Positions 17,640 to 27,879 are shown, numbered from the stretch's first letter. The stretch is 64,000 nt of DNA from JBBIPA01 sp963820495 (GCA_963820495.1 CAWGAF010000002.1:310001-374000); one strand, 5' to 3'. Notes: generated by a model not told the origin, from the letters alone. Numbers and translations: made by a program.

Positions 17640-20600
17640 TTAGTTTTTTGATTTACTTCGCTTTGTTTTTATAGTGATAGTAACCGCAACCAGTACAACT
17701 ATAACTAAGAAGGCTATGATTAGCCACAGCCACAGTGCTGGTATACTTGTCATCTGTTGTGTTGATGATGGTTTTCCTGTTCCTTCAGTAGCCACTGTGA
17801 AGCTAAATACAGGACTTGCCTCGCTTAGGAAAGGTTTGGTGACTTTAACCTGCCAGAAATAGGTGTTTCCCCAATCAAGCTCGCCATCATAATCATAAGT
17901 TGTGTCCGAGATATTACGGCTGACGACTATCTGCTGTAGTGATTTGTCCCTCGCCAGAATAAATTCAAACTCGATGGCTTCTGGTACAGGTGCCCAGGAA
18001 AACTTGGGCGAACGATTGACATTTGTGGTGTTGTCCATTGGCATAAGCAGGTTGAGACTGGACTGAACAGGCTGCTGAGTTGGGTTGGTAGCTAAACTGA
18101 ACGACATGGTCTCTGACCATTGCCCTTCGCCTCTTTCATAATAGGCATTGCGATTAACTCTTACCTTCCAGTAATAGCTTCCACCAGCTTCTAAGTTGGA
18201 TTTATCTGGTGATGATAGTGTCCATCTGGGAGCTGTGGGTGTTTCAGGCGTTATCGAATGCTTAATTATAACCTGATTGAAATCTTTGTCTTTGGCAATC
18301 CACAGTTCATAGCCGTTAGCCGGTGTCGGGTGCTCCCATTCGAATTTTACATTGGCTGTTTCTCCAGTGTCAGAATCTACTGGTATTACCGAGTTCATAG
18401 CTGGTAGAGTTGGTGTTGGTGCTTGAAACAGGACCTCCTGACTGGGGCGCTCTGGGTTGGGCTGAGTAAAAGGACTCAGACAGTCACAGTAACCCCAGAG
18501 ATGGCCGGTAGTGGCGGTGTAAGGGCGGTTGTCTATTGCCCATAGGTCGATGCCACCTGATATTTTGAGAGAAATTGGCTCCCTGGTGAAAACAACACCA
18601 GCACTCAGCCCAGCAGCCATATTATCCCATTCAATGAAAGGCAGTTTCAATGCTTCAGGGTTGAGTGTACGATTGACTCCACTATTGGCACCGCTTGACC
18701 AGGCACCGTAAAGTGTCCCAGCCTGGGCAAGTCCATAGAAGCTTTGTCCCGGGGCTCCCATTTCTATCCATCCATAACTGGCACCCACAACCCAGCAATA
18801 TATTTTGCCACCTGCAGCATCACTGGCAGCGTAAATAACTATATTGCTGGCGATTCTGGGGTCGACAATAGCATGAATGTTGCCGGGGATAGGTATAGGT
18901 GGCAGCCTTGTAAACTGAGCACCATTGTCTATGGAATAGGCAACAGTTCCCTCTGTGGTATCGCCTACCATTACTATGCCTGATGGTGTGGCGGTTATGG
19001 TATGTCCTGAATTTAAAGTAGTACTACCTTTCATCTCCCATTTCCACATCTGGCTGGTGTATTCACCTCTGCGGACAAAGTTATTTTCTAAGACAAACAT
19101 ATTCATGATGCCGCCGATTTCAGTGACTATGAAATCAGTGATATTTATACCGGGGAACACCTTGTTCCAGGTCTGTCCTTTGTCATTGGATTGGAACAGG
19201 TCACTGGTATTACGGGCTCCAAGAAAAACGGGCTGAGCAGTTTGTGCCAAACCCAGGCGTACAATTGTGTCATTGCTGGTAGTGAGCACACACAATACAC
19301 GTTCCCATATTCTTCCTAAGGGATAGCTGGTGCTTCGCCACAGGCTATCGAAGCCATTAAGACCAGCATTGGTGTTTATAGAAGATAAGTAAAGTATATC
19401 TGAATTAATGGAAGCTGCTACATCAGAAAGGGAATTGATAGCGGTGTCGATAATGCCTATTTGGTTCCAACTTTTCCCATCGTCCAGGGTGAGGGAAAAT
19501 GCTGATTCGTCGAGAGCCATGGCTGTAAGATAGCCGTTGGGCCAGCCGGCTACGTCGAGATTGGCGGAACTGGTGCCGCAATAGGCTCTGCTACCATCGG
19601 GGCTCCAGGTTACCTGAGCATTGGCGTTTCCCGAACTTGCGCCGCCGGTAGGTGGTTTAACTGCTTTTTGCCATATTATGCAGGCTGCTTGAGGGCAGTT
19701 AGCTCCAGCGTTGGGGCTGAACCAGATGTCTACTGTGGCTAAAGAAGCATTGGACTTAACTTCGGCAGCAAGCATTTTGCCAGCGCTGGAACTACCAATG
19801 TAAGCGATACTGGAGATCATTTTAGTGCCAGTAGCGGATATCAGTTGGTAAAGAATGTTGTCGTCAATGCGGTAAACTCCGGCATTTCCTGTAGCACCGG
19901 CATCATTGGTACTGATAAAAATATGACGCTGGCTGGGAATTTGTCCCACGAAATCGAGAGGCAATTCTAAGTCAGCAGTCCTTATTTGATTGGCTTTGGG
20001 TGATGTTCCCACACCTGAGGTTGTAATCTCTACAGGCGTCCACGTAGTCCAGTTAGTAGTATTGACGACGGTATCACGGATGCCGATGTTTGCAAACGTA
20101 CCAGCAGCATTAGCTGAAACGATGACCAGGCTGCTATCACTGCCATAGTTGGGCGAGAATTTTGCTGCCAGGACATCTCCAGTGAAACCTTGGTCTGTCC
20201 AACCACTGTAGCCAGGAAGTGTGTATATAATGACCTTACCGCCGCCGGCTCCGTTTCTAGTGCCGACCACAATATCATAATTTCTATAATTTGGAGATAT
20301 ACCTATGGCTCCGATATTACTGGTTGCCGTACAATTAGTATCTTGCCAACTGCTGCCACCATCAGTGGAGATGAACACGTTTCGGGGAACTCCGCCAACA
20401 CTGGTGACTATGGCAACAATGTGAGGGTTATCAGGAGCGATAGCTATGTTCCAGGCAGGCATAGCGGCGCCAGCAGTGGTTAAATAACCTGTAATATCAT
20501 CCCAGGCAAAGCCGCCATTAGTGGACCTATAGACTTTGCTGTGAGGGATATCCAGTGCATATAGAGTGATGCCATCAGGACCAGCGGCTATGAAATTAAT

Positions 20601-20774
20601 TTCTGAGGGACTGACAATGACATTATTAGTGACGCTCGGGGTGTCAATCACAGTCCATTGCATGGCATCAGCATGAACTGAAGCTGGAGCGATGGCTGCT
20701 ATTATGAGGGAAGCGGTTGTTAACGCCAGGCTTAATTTCAATAGCAACCCTTTATTAGATTTAATTCTAATCAT
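17640..20774 (-). CDS. Asp-box (BNR) repeat surface protein, S-layer-like, copy 1
   Basis: This is a 1044-aa secreted, membrane-anchored protein. A Sec signal peptide spans about residues 1-36 (ending HADAMQW). The main part is a beta-propeller-like region with several Asp-box repeats, for example FISTDGGSSW, LTLDDGKSWNQIG, LFQSNDKGQTWNKVFPG and YSIDNGAQF. Two fibronectin-like domains follow at about 800-1000 (each with a WxxVP/YYW-type core). A C-terminal membrane helix (about 1015-1037, LWLWLIIAFLVIVVLVAVTI) ends in a basic tail, so the bulk faces outside. It is a clear paralogue of the 1085-aa protein encoded nearby. Proteins of this build are major cell-surface proteins in Dehalococcoides, which I take as the best analogue. 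Sialidase activity is not implied. Confidence 0.82.
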   Translation of the reverse strand: MIRIKSNKGLLLKLSLALTTASLIIAAIAPASVHADAMQWTVIDTPSVTNNVIVSPSEINFIAAGPDGITLYALDIPHSKVYRSTNGGFAWDDITGYLTTAGAAMPAWNIAIAPDNPHIVAIVTSVGGVPRNVFISTDGGSSWQDTNCTATSNIGAIGISPNYRNYDIVVGTRNGAGGGKVIIYTLPGYSGWTDQGFTGDVLAAKFSPNYGSDSSLVIVSANAAGTFANIGIRDTVVNTTNWTTWTPVEITTSGVGTSPKANQIRTADLELPLDFVGQIPSQRHIFISTNDAGATGNAGVYRIDDNILYQLISATGTKMISSIAYIGSSSAGKMLAAEVKSNASLATVDIWFSPNAGANCPQAACIIWQKAVKPPTGGASSGNANAQVTWSPDGSRAYCGTSSANLDVAGWPNGYLTAMALDESAFSLTLDDGKSWNQIGIIDTAINSLSDVAASINSDILYLSSINTNAGLNGFDSLWRSTSYPLGRIWERVLCVLTTSNDTIVRLGLAQTAQPVFLGARNTSDLFQSNDKGQTWNKVFPGINITDFIVTEIGGIMNMFVLENNFVRRGEYTSQMWKWEMKGSTTLNSGHTITATPSGIVMVGDTTEGTVAYSIDNGAQFTRLPPIPIPGNIHAIVDPRIASNIVIYAASDAAGGKIYCWVVGASYGWIEMGAPGQSFYGLAQAGTLYGAWSSGANSGVNRTLNPEALKLPFIEWDNMAAGLSAGVVFTREPISLKISGGIDLWAIDNRPYTATTGHLWGYCDCLSPFTQPNPERPSQEVLFQAPTPTLPAMNSVIPVDSDTGETANVKFEWEHPTPANGYELWIAKDKDFNQVIIKHSITPETPTAPRWTLSSPDKSNLEAGGSYYWKVRVNRNAYYERGEGQWSETMSFSLATNPTQQPVQSSLNLLMPMDNTTNVNRSPKFSWAPVPEAIEFEFILARDKSLQQIVVSRNISDTTYDYDGELDWGNTYFWQVKVTKPFLSEASPVFSFTVATEGTGKPSSTQQMTSIPALWLWLIIAFLVIVVLVAVTITIKTKRSKSKN

Positions 20775-20943
20775 TGTCTTTATATTTATAGTAACGCATT
20801 TGCACTATGAAAGTTTAGTATCTTCTTGAGGCTGCTGATTTTAAAGTTATATATAGTATCCCTACTACTGACCACGTTAAACTTAACTGTTAAGCAATCT
20901 CAGGTTGGGTGATGACCAATAATTGTTCTAACGCACGTAGAGT

Positions 20944-23160
20944 TTATTTGATGGTCTCAGAAGGCAGTTCATCAGCGAGCACAATCTGGTCATCGGAGAT
21001 CTCTACTCCTGGCATACCGTCGGTAAAGTGTGGTGTAGGTGGCTCCAGTTTTTGTTCTGAGCCGTAGGTTTTCTTTTCGGTGACAGTATTTAGCAGACTG
21101 TAGACTACTTGCGTATCGCCTTTGTGTTTTCCTTTGTGGTTAAGCGGCCGGGAGCAGGTAATAATTTCCCATTCGTGGTATACATCTCTTGCCCATACTA
21201 CGAAAAGTCCAGTGATATCTGTTGTTTCACCGTTACTCTTGTCAGTTGATGGCAGTGTTATAGTGTCGCTTTCTGCTTGCCTCCAAGCGGTGGTGACTGT
21301 TCTGATGAGCTTTTTCGCTGTATATTGGCATGATTTTTGTTCTTCAACTTCTTCTTGGGTAAACTCTGCATCGACTACAGGTTGCGGACTGGGTTCGGGA
21401 GCTGAAATCATCTTCTCCTCAGGAACAGCCTTAGCTTTAGGTAATTCTTTTGCTCCTGCTCCCAGAGAAGTTTTTATCTCCGTTTCGTATGTCTCCAAAA
21501 GTTCCCCGAATTTTTCCATTAGTTGCTCTTTGGTAGTCTGCGGTAGCTGTTTTTGTTTTTCTCCTCCCTTGTCTCCTATCATAACTACTGTTGTATGCTG
21601 TTGTGGTATAGCTCTGGGTGGTGGATATGGTGGATATGGTGGATATAGTGGAAATGGGGCAGTTGGGATTGGTTGTGGTTTTGGCTGTTGGCGGCGCAAC
21701 AGAAAGTATATACCTACAATGGCTGCGATGATAATTAGAATGGTTAAAGGAATGAGTATGTATGGCAGTAAATAGTCGGGTTCCCAGAATACAGTCACGG
21801 TTTTAGGAGCATCCATGACTTCTGTGCCACTGGAGTTGACGGCTTTAAATTTCCCTTGAAAGAAACCGATGAGTCCAGGCATGGGGACTTTGTCATTGAT
21901 TACTACCCATCTTGCCTCGCTGCCTGCCTTATACCAGCCTCCTCCCTCCACTTCACCGTAAACTGATTCCGTAGTTAGCTTATAGTAAGTGTCGTATATT
22001 GCGGTGATGGTTAGTGGACTGTCAACAGTCAAATTCAAGGTCTCGGTAGTTACCTTATTGCCGCCTGGCAGTAGCCAGGAAGCAAAACGGTATAAAGTGC
22101 CTGTGTTTCCTTCGACCTCAGCGTTGATGTTGGCATTTATCGTCCCATCTTTTTTATACCAGCCAGCGCCACTACCTTGGATATTAAGTGACGGCTCGGT
22201 ATTAATGGTGACCAGATATTCTGTATAGTAGGTAAATGTAGCATAAGGCTGTGCCTCAGAAACTACTATTGATTCATCCTCAGCCTTGAATCTGACTCCT
22301 GGGTCTGTAGGGTCCTCCACTATAGGGTCGACGGATACGTTCCCAGTTGCCCCCAGGGCAAGGCTAATGTTTATCGACTCACCACCTTCGAGGGTAGTCA
22401 CCGATGTGCCATTAACAGATACTCTGGTATTGCCTGTTCCAAGACCTGAGCCGATAGCAATAGTAGCTTGATAAACTCCTTTTTCGATATAGATACTGAA
22501 GCTCTTTTGTGCCGAAAGCTGTGGAGAAGAGCTATCAGTTACATTGACCGTGAAGCTGGTGCTGCCGTATGTACCGAGGTCCGGAATCCCCGAAACGTAG
22601 CCTGTTGTTGCTTGCAGGATAAGTCCTGAAGGTAAAGAGCCGCTGCTGATACTCCAAGTATAAGGCGCTGTGCCACCGCTTGCACTCAGAGTAGTAGTAT
22701 AGGAGGTTCCCTCTTTACCCTGGGGTAGAGAGGAGGTGGTTATGGTGAATGGTGGCGGATTAATTACTATTGAACCAGAACGTCCGAATGAAGTTACTGG
22801 AGGGCCGCTATCATTGGCAGTGATAGTGAATGGGTAGGTGCCCGCTGTAGTTGGAGTGCCCGAGATTACAGCGGTATTTCCAGAAGGTGTAAAATTTAAT
22901 CCTCCTGCTGGTAATCCAGTAGCAGTCCATGTACAGGCACCTACGACTCCTTGTGCTGTCAGCGTTACACTATAATAGGTGCCGACCTGACCTTGTGGGA
23001 GTGGATCAGGAAAAGACGTGATGCCTGTTACTGCCAAAGCAGGACTGCTAAGAAAGGCTAGGCTGCCTATGACAACGAGTGAAAAAATAAGTATGAAACG
23101 AAGTGCATAGATAGCTATGCACTTCGGCGATGCCCTTTTTAGACTTTGAGCTAATTTCAT
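20944..23160 (-). CDS. Membrane-anchored protein with putative Ig-like domains
   Basis: This 738-aa protein has a signal peptide to about residue 43 (FLSSPALAV). Two He_PIG-type Ig-like domains follow (about 48-135 and 138-225), with the typical GLPAG/SGTP and TAPYTWSISSGSLPSGL signatures, then beta-rich repeats including two GWYK motifs (about 330-430). A membrane helix lies at about 470-495, followed by a Pro-rich segment with tandem PPYPPYPP and a mostly cytoplasmic tail with Glu/Pro-rich and coiled stretches. It lies between the two Asp-box surface proteins on the same strand (gaps of 169 and 135 bases) and probably interacts with them. The large cytoplasmic part suggests it could link the surface layer to the cell interior, which is inference. 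Confidence 0.78.
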   Translation of the reverse strand: MKLAQSLKRASPKCIAIYALRFILIFSLVVIGSLAFLSSPALAVTGITSFPDPLPQGQVGTYYSVTLTAQGVVGACTWTATGLPAGGLNFTPSGNTAVISGTPTTAGTYPFTITANDSGPPVTSFGRSGSIVINPPPFTITTSSLPQGKEGTSYTTTLSASGGTAPYTWSISSGSLPSGLILQATTGYVSGIPDLGTYGSTSFTVNVTDSSSPQLSAQKSFSIYIEKGVYQATIAIGSGLGTGNTRVSVNGTSVTTLEGGESINISLALGATGNVSVDPIVEDPTDPGVRFKAEDESIVVSEAQPYATFTYYTEYLVTINTEPSLNIQGSGAGWYKKDGTINANINAEVEGNTGTLYRFASWLLPGGNKVTTETLNLTVDSPLTITAIYDTYYKLTTESVYGEVEGGGWYKAGSEARWVVINDKVPMPGLIGFFQGKFKAVNSSGTEVMDAPKTVTVFWEPDYLLPYILIPLTILIIIAAIVGIYFLLRRQQPKPQPIPTAPFPLYPPYPPYPPPRAIPQQHTTVVMIGDKGGEKQKQLPQTTKEQLMEKFGELLETYETEIKTSLGAGAKELPKAKAVPEEKMISAPEPSPQPVVDAEFTQEEVEEQKSCQYTAKKLIRTVTTAWRQAESDTITLPSTDKSNGETTDITGLFVVWARDVYHEWEIITCSRPLNHKGKHKGDTQVVYSLLNTVTEKKTYGSEQKLEPPTPHFTDGMPGVEISDDQIVLADELPSETIK

Positions 23161-23295
23161 TACTTTATATTAAATCTATTATAGTGGTTAGGTCAATCGT
23201 TGTCGACAAAAATTGAGAAATAATTCCGAAATGGGTTGAGTTTCTTTAAAGTCAGATAATGAGAAAAATCGTGAGGCGAGTTAGAGATAGTTCGG

Positions 23296-26200
23296 TTAGT
23301 CTTGTTCTGCCGACTGCTTGTGAAATATGAGGATAATTATAACAATTGCTAGTATCATGCCAATGGCTATTATTACCAGCGCCCACAGTGGTGTCTTTGT
23401 TGTTGGTTTCAGTGGTGCAGATAATGGGCTTTCAGCCTGTGTCATAAAGCTAAACACAGCACTCCAGTCGCTGGGGTAAGGTATCTCAGCTTTAACTCTC
23501 CAGAAATAGTTGGTGTTTGGCTTCAATTTCCCCTGGTACTGGTATGTGGTAGTTGGGACTTCAATAGAGATAAGAGGAAGGCTCAAGTCAGGGTTTTCTG
23601 ATAGCTCGAAATTATATTTGATTGTTTCTTTGAATGGTGTCCAGGAGAAACATGTTGGGGTATCAAGAGAACAGCCGCAAGCGTTACTTGGTGCCAGCAA
23701 TTGCGGTCCATAGTATGGGGTAGTTGTGCGGAAACCCTGCTTGACTACGAAGCTTTCTCGCCATGACCAGGGGCTATCGATATTGTCTCCAGTAGCTACG
23801 TTCCTTACACTGATTCTCCAGTAGTAGGTATTGCCTGCTTCCAGAGGAGGTACTGTCCAGGTATTGCCATTAGCATCGGTTATTGTACCACCGCCCGGCG
23901 GTATTATTAGTGCTGGTATATCCAGATTTGGTGGTGTATAGAACGGACCACCCCAGACGCTGCCGACATCAGCAATTAAGAGGTTGAAATCCAGGTCCTT
24001 GGATAGTTGAATTCGATAGCTTCTAGATAGGCATAGTGTTTCCCATTCCAGCTTGATCTCCCCAGCTCTCCCAGATGCTGGGTCGAAGCTTACTGGGCTT
24101 AGACTGATTGGCTCTTTAGGTACTGGTCCTTGCCATGCCATGCAGTCTACATAGCACCAGACGCTACCCACAGGTGGGTTATAAGGTCGCTGGTCGATAA
24201 CATATACCCTAATCGGTTCGCCAGTTTCCAATCCTCCGCAAATTCTAAATCTGGTGGTTGGCTGTGTTCCCAGGGAGATATTTGGATCTAGATTAGCAGT
24301 GGCTGCAGACCATCTTATATAGGGAGTAGCTGGTGCCCAGAGGCTTGCTGGTGTGGGGAAATAAAAGCTGTAGTTTCTGGATATAGCTAAACCGGTAACA
24401 GGGCTGGGAAAACTCAGCCCACCCCACCACGTCTCCCAGGTGGTGCTTATTCCCGAGTAGATTCCCCATGCATACATACCCCCTGAGTTAATTGCCAATA
24501 TGTAGCCATCGCTGCGGTAACCTGAGCTGGCCACGACCATAGTATTGTCACGTGTGGGTAGTCGTTTGGTAATCACAGTAAAAGTAATACCACCATCTGT
24601 GGAATAAGCCACATCTAAGTTACCAGTACCTGTACCCCCAACGATAATATTTCCTGTGTAATTGTCTGGGGTTACTCCAGTATAGGCGGTAGTGATGCTA
24701 TACCCTGTGTCCAGTCCGGTATTTATTGTGTTGATGGATGTCCACCCATTGCCGGTGTAGGTAAATTTTTGTATCTGACCAGTGGCGCTGAGAATGTATA
24801 AAGTTTTGCTATCTTCGGCTGCCATATCCTGCACATTGAACCTGGGATTTATACTTCCCCACCAATCGCCGTGGTCTGCTGACCACCATATAGCCCTGGT
24901 TCCAGTAGCTGCCCAGAATAGATATTGGCCACTGGCTATATCTCCCGCTAGTCTTAAGATAGCCGTATTGGTTTGTCCTATAGCGCATATCTGGCTGGTG
25001 GTTGGTTTACATAAAACTCGTTCCCAAGCAGAGCCAATCGGCAGACTCTTGCTGCGCCAGACGCTATCGAAGCCAGAACAGTTGGTGTTGTTGTTAGTTG
25101 AAGCGAGGTAAACAGTGGAACAGTCTGGAGAAGGAGCAATATCATTGAACATATTTATTCTGGTATCGATTAGTGAGAGCTGATTCCAGGTTTGCCCGTT
25201 GTTCTGGCTTATCGAAAAAGATGATTCGTCGAGGTCCTCGCCGTTTAAATAAGGATTTGGCCAGTTGATCCCAGCTACCAGTGTTGCAGTGCTGGCTGTG
25301 CCTGCATAGGCAATCAAGCCATCAGGTGACCAAGCAACCTGGGCATTACCATAGCCTGAGCCAGTGCAGTTATCAGTACCAGCGGCACCGGTAGCTGGTT
25401 TTATGGATGGATACCAGCAGGTTACCGGACAGGTAGTTGGTGCATCAGTGAGCCAGGTCATCACTGTGGCTGAGCATGGATTACCGAGAACTTCGCCAGC
25501 AAGTAATTTGCCAGAGCTATAGTTACCAAAATAGGCAATGCTGGAAATCCTTTTGCTGTTGTCAGCTGGCATGAGCCAGTAGCCGACATTATCGTCAAAA
25601 CGGTATATGCCTGCAGTATATATCGGAGCATCTATACTGATATAACAGCGACGAAAGCTGGGAGCTTGGCCAGAAAAGTTCAGGGGTAGCTCAAGGTCGG
25701 CGGATATAATTTGATTTGCCGTGGGCGATGTGCCAGCCCCTGAAGTGGTAATCTCAGGCGAGTTGCCATAAATTGTATCCCAATTTGTGGTATTGGTGTT
25801 TAAATCGTGAATGCCAGCATTGAGATAAGTTCCGCTAGCGGTGGAAAAAACAATTACTATTGTAGCATCTTGGATATAGCTTGGTGAAAGTTTTAGTGAT
25901 GTGATATCGCCAATAAAGTTCTGGCTTGACCAACTGCCTAAGCCCAGTGCTTTAAATACATAGACATTACCACCACCAGTGCCATTTCGAGTGCCGACTG
26001 CAATGATATGGTTAATATTGCTTTGAGCGATGTCGATGGCGCTGATATTGCTGGTACCCGTAAGATTGGTATTTTGCCAGTTGTTGCCCCCATCGCTTGA
26101 TAACCAAACATTTCTCGGCAGGTTACTAGTGCCATCGTTGGTTACTACTGCCAAATAATTAGTATCGTCAGGCGCTACTGCTAGGTTCCATACTCGGAAG

Positions 26201-26553
26201 TTGCCTTGTTCCGCTGGAGTCATTGTCTGGTAAAGATGTCGGCTGATTTCGTCGCTCCACGATATGCCGCCAGTTGTTGATTTGTACAAAGCTCTACCGC
26301 CAGCGATATTGTCAGCATTGGCAATATCTATCGCATAGAATGTCTTGTCATCGAAGCCTATAGCAATGCGGTTGACCTCTGATGGGCTGACGATATCGTT
26401 CTTTCCCCAGACTGATCCTGGTGTATCTGTGGGTGTCCATCTGAGCATGTCAACATCTGCATGGACTGGCTGCACATTGCCCAGTGGTAGCATAATGCAT
26501 ATTGTAGGGATGGCAATTAAGCCTGCAAGGTGTTGCAAACGTTTAAATTTCAA
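23296..26553 (-). CDS. Asp-box (BNR) repeat surface protein, S-layer-like, copy 2, behind a B12 riboswitch
   Basis: This 1085-aa protein has the same plan as the 1044-aa paralogue: a signal peptide (to about HADVDMLRW), Asp-box repeats (LYKSTTGGISWSD, WLSSDGGNNWQNT, FSISQNNGQTWNQL, AYSTDGGITF), two fibronectin-like domains (about 855-1045), and a C-terminal helix (LWALVIIAIGMILAIVIIILI) with a short basic tail. The start is TTG, supported by GGAGG four bases upstream. Its leader contains a complete cobalamin riboswitch with a terminator hairpin ending about 35 bases before the start. This is unusual for a structural surface protein and suggests it is made when corrinoid is scarce. Function may be structural or corrinoid-related. 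Confidence 0.82.
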   Translation of the reverse strand: MKFKRLQHLAGLIAIPTICIMLPLGNVQPVHADVDMLRWTPTDTPGSVWGKNDIVSPSEVNRIAIGFDDKTFYAIDIANADNIAGGRALYKSTTGGISWSDEISRHLYQTMTPAEQGNFRVWNLAVAPDDTNYLAVVTNDGTSNLPRNVWLSSDGGNNWQNTNLTGTSNISAIDIAQSNINHIIAVGTRNGTGGGNVYVFKALGLGSWSSQNFIGDITSLKLSPSYIQDATIVIVFSTASGTYLNAGIHDLNTNTTNWDTIYGNSPEITTSGAGTSPTANQIISADLELPLNFSGQAPSFRRCYISIDAPIYTAGIYRFDDNVGYWLMPADNSKRISSIAYFGNYSSGKLLAGEVLGNPCSATVMTWLTDAPTTCPVTCWYPSIKPATGAAGTDNCTGSGYGNAQVAWSPDGLIAYAGTASTATLVAGINWPNPYLNGEDLDESSFSISQNNGQTWNQLSLIDTRINMFNDIAPSPDCSTVYLASTNNNTNCSGFDSVWRSKSLPIGSAWERVLCKPTTSQICAIGQTNTAILRLAGDIASGQYLFWAATGTRAIWWSADHGDWWGSINPRFNVQDMAAEDSKTLYILSATGQIQKFTYTGNGWTSINTINTGLDTGYSITTAYTGVTPDNYTGNIIVGGTGTGNLDVAYSTDGGITFTVITKRLPTRDNTMVVASSGYRSDGYILAINSGGMYAWGIYSGISTTWETWWGGLSFPSPVTGLAISRNYSFYFPTPASLWAPATPYIRWSAATANLDPNISLGTQPTTRFRICGGLETGEPIRVYVIDQRPYNPPVGSVWCYVDCMAWQGPVPKEPISLSPVSFDPASGRAGEIKLEWETLCLSRSYRIQLSKDLDFNLLIADVGSVWGGPFYTPPNLDIPALIIPPGGGTITDANGNTWTVPPLEAGNTYYWRISVRNVATGDNIDSPWSWRESFVVKQGFRTTTPYYGPQLLAPSNACGCSLDTPTCFSWTPFKETIKYNFELSENPDLSLPLISIEVPTTTYQYQGKLKPNTNYFWRVKAEIPYPSDWSAVFSFMTQAESPLSAPLKPTTKTPLWALVIIAIGMILAIVIIILIFHKQSAEQD

Positions 26554-26587
26554 AATTCCTCCACAAGGGCAATCGATTTAACTGACA

Positions 26588-26624
26588 ACAAAAATCCCTT
26601 CTCCATATGGAGCAAGGGATTTTA
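26588..26624 (-). terminator. Riboswitch terminator before surface protein copy 2
   Basis: On the minus strand AAAATCCCTTGCTCC pairs with GGAGAAGGGATTTT around a short AT-rich loop, followed by TGTTG. An upstream GGAGCAA in the minus strand (just after the aptamer) can pair with TTGCTCC of the 5' arm and would form the competing antiterminator. Confidence 0.75.
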
Positions 26625-26682
26625 ATTTAAAAACTTGTCTAATTTGCTCCCCCTTACTCCGCGGAGGTAATTTCTGATATTT

Positions 26683-26786
26683 GGGCAGGTGTTCTGACTT
26701 TCACAGCAGGCGGGACTGTGCTGGAATTTCACCGACTTGCTCTCCAATTAAGCCCTCAGTTGCCCTCGGGCACCCTGGGATTGTGT
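26683..26786 (-). promoter_or_regulatory. Cobalamin riboswitch aptamer 1
   Basis: Read on the minus strand the element shows the conserved series GGTGCC, GGTGAAATTCC, AGTCCCGCC, CTGTGA and the end AGTCAGAACACCTGCC. This is the B12 box and core of class I cobalamin riboswitches. A terminator hairpin lies about 60 bases further on, so control is probably by premature termination when cobalamin binds. The only downstream gene on this strand within reach is the 1085-aa Asp-box surface protein. btuF lies upstream of the element, not downstream. Confidence 0.9.
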
Positions 26787-26853
26787 TAAATCAAACTAGG
26801 TGGTTGATGCCTCCTCTTTACGCCATTTTTTGCTGGCAAGGATGTTATTTATT

Positions 26854-27879
26854 TTACTTAGCTAATGTGCCAAATATCTCAGGATGAATAAGCTTTGCCA
26901 ACTCATCCAGTCCGTCCACTATCCTGGGTCCTGGCCGTTCAATCAGGTTAGAGTCGCTTATTTTATAAATGTGATTGTTGACCATAGCAGCCACTGATTT
27001 CAACCTTTCTTCTTTTTTTATGGCGTTGTATATCTGATCACCAGTGGTGGCCATCCCGGAGACAATGATGACCTGGGGATTCTTAGCGATGATCGATTCA
27101 AGTGAGACTACTCTAGATTTTTCGAAGTCATTGGAAAAAATGTTAATTCCCCCGGCCGTCTTGATAAGGTCATCAATGAAAGTTTTAGAGCCCATCGTCC
27201 ATATAGGTTGATGCCACACTACATAAAGCACTCCGGGGCGGTTTTCTGGCGTCAATTCCTCTGTTTTTATTGACACTGCTTTGATCCTGCTGCTCATCTT
27301 TTCAACAAGCTGGGCGGCAATTTTACTTTTACCACTTATTTGGCCTATCAAGTTAATATCATGCAGCACAGCATCGATTGATGTTGCCGAAGAGACTAAT
27401 ACCGTTAGCCCCAGTTTCTCCAGAACTGGAAGCACTGTTTTTTCGTGGATGGATTCGGCAAGAACCAAATCCGGTTGCAAGGAGACCAGTTTTTCAGTAT
27501 TGGGTGTGGTGTAGCTGGCTACACGCGGTTTGGCCTTGGCTGCTTCAGGATAGTCACAGTAATCAGTAACGCCGACAATCCTGTCATCGAGCCCCAGGGC
27601 AAAGAGTATCTCAGTGATGCTGGGTGCCAGTGATATAATTCGCTGAGGTAACTTGTTAATTGTTACCTCTCTTCCCAGGTCATCGACAACAGTTATGGGA
27701 AACTTAGGTAGTTCCTCAGGTTCCGGCTCCGTTTGCTGCGGTGGTTTTTCCGGGGATGGTGGTGCTGGTGGCAGCATTGGTTCTTTTGATGGAGGAGTGC
27801 CAGTACTAGCGCATGCAGCCGAAATTACCAGTGCTGATATTAAAAGCAAACTCAAAATAATTTGAATATTCTTTTTCAT
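26854..27879 (-). CDS. btuF: Cobalamin ABC transporter substrate-binding lipoprotein (BtuF-like)
   Basis: This 341-aa helical-backbone metal-receptor-type binding protein captures corrinoid for ABC import. It has a lipoprotein signal with lipid-anchor Cys23 (LVISAACAST), a Pro/Glu-rich linker (about 27-58), then the BtuF/FecB fold starting VVDDLGREVTI, with RIISLAPSITEILFALGL and GVTDYCDYP. The Asp-Tyr-Cys-Asp-Tyr-Pro stretch is typical of the B12 branch. An own cobalamin riboswitch lies in the leader, which supports B12 over heme or siderophore. No permease or ATPase (BtuC/BtuD) gene is adjacent, so those partners must be elsewhere. GGAGGT lies 5 bases before the ATG. Confidence 0.88.
   Translation of the reverse strand: MKKNIQIILSLLLISALVISAACASTGTPPSKEPMLPPAPPSPEKPPQQTEPEPEELPKFPITVVDDLGREVTINKLPQRIISLAPSITEILFALGLDDRIVGVTDYCDYPEAAKAKPRVASYTTPNTEKLVSLQPDLVLAESIHEKTVLPVLEKLGLTVLVSSATSIDAVLHDINLIGQISGKSKIAAQLVEKMSSRIKAVSIKTEELTPENRPGVLYVVWHQPIWTMGSKTFIDDLIKTAGGINIFSNDFEKSRVVSLESIIAKNPQVIIVSGMATTGDQIYNAIKKEERLKSVAAMVNNHIYKISDSNLIERPGPRIVDGLDELAKLIHPEIFGTLAK

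Noticed and set aside
21610..21655. Tandem GGTGGATAT repeat on the plus strand, CRISPR- or satellite-like at first sight
   Set aside because: It codes for the Pro-Pro-Tyr repeat of the Ig-like membrane protein; unit is 9 bases and in frame.
17640..26553. Sialidase or glycosidase activity for the Asp-box proteins
   Set aside because: Asp-boxes are structural; no catalytic sialidase residues are evident, and the build matches surface-layer proteins.
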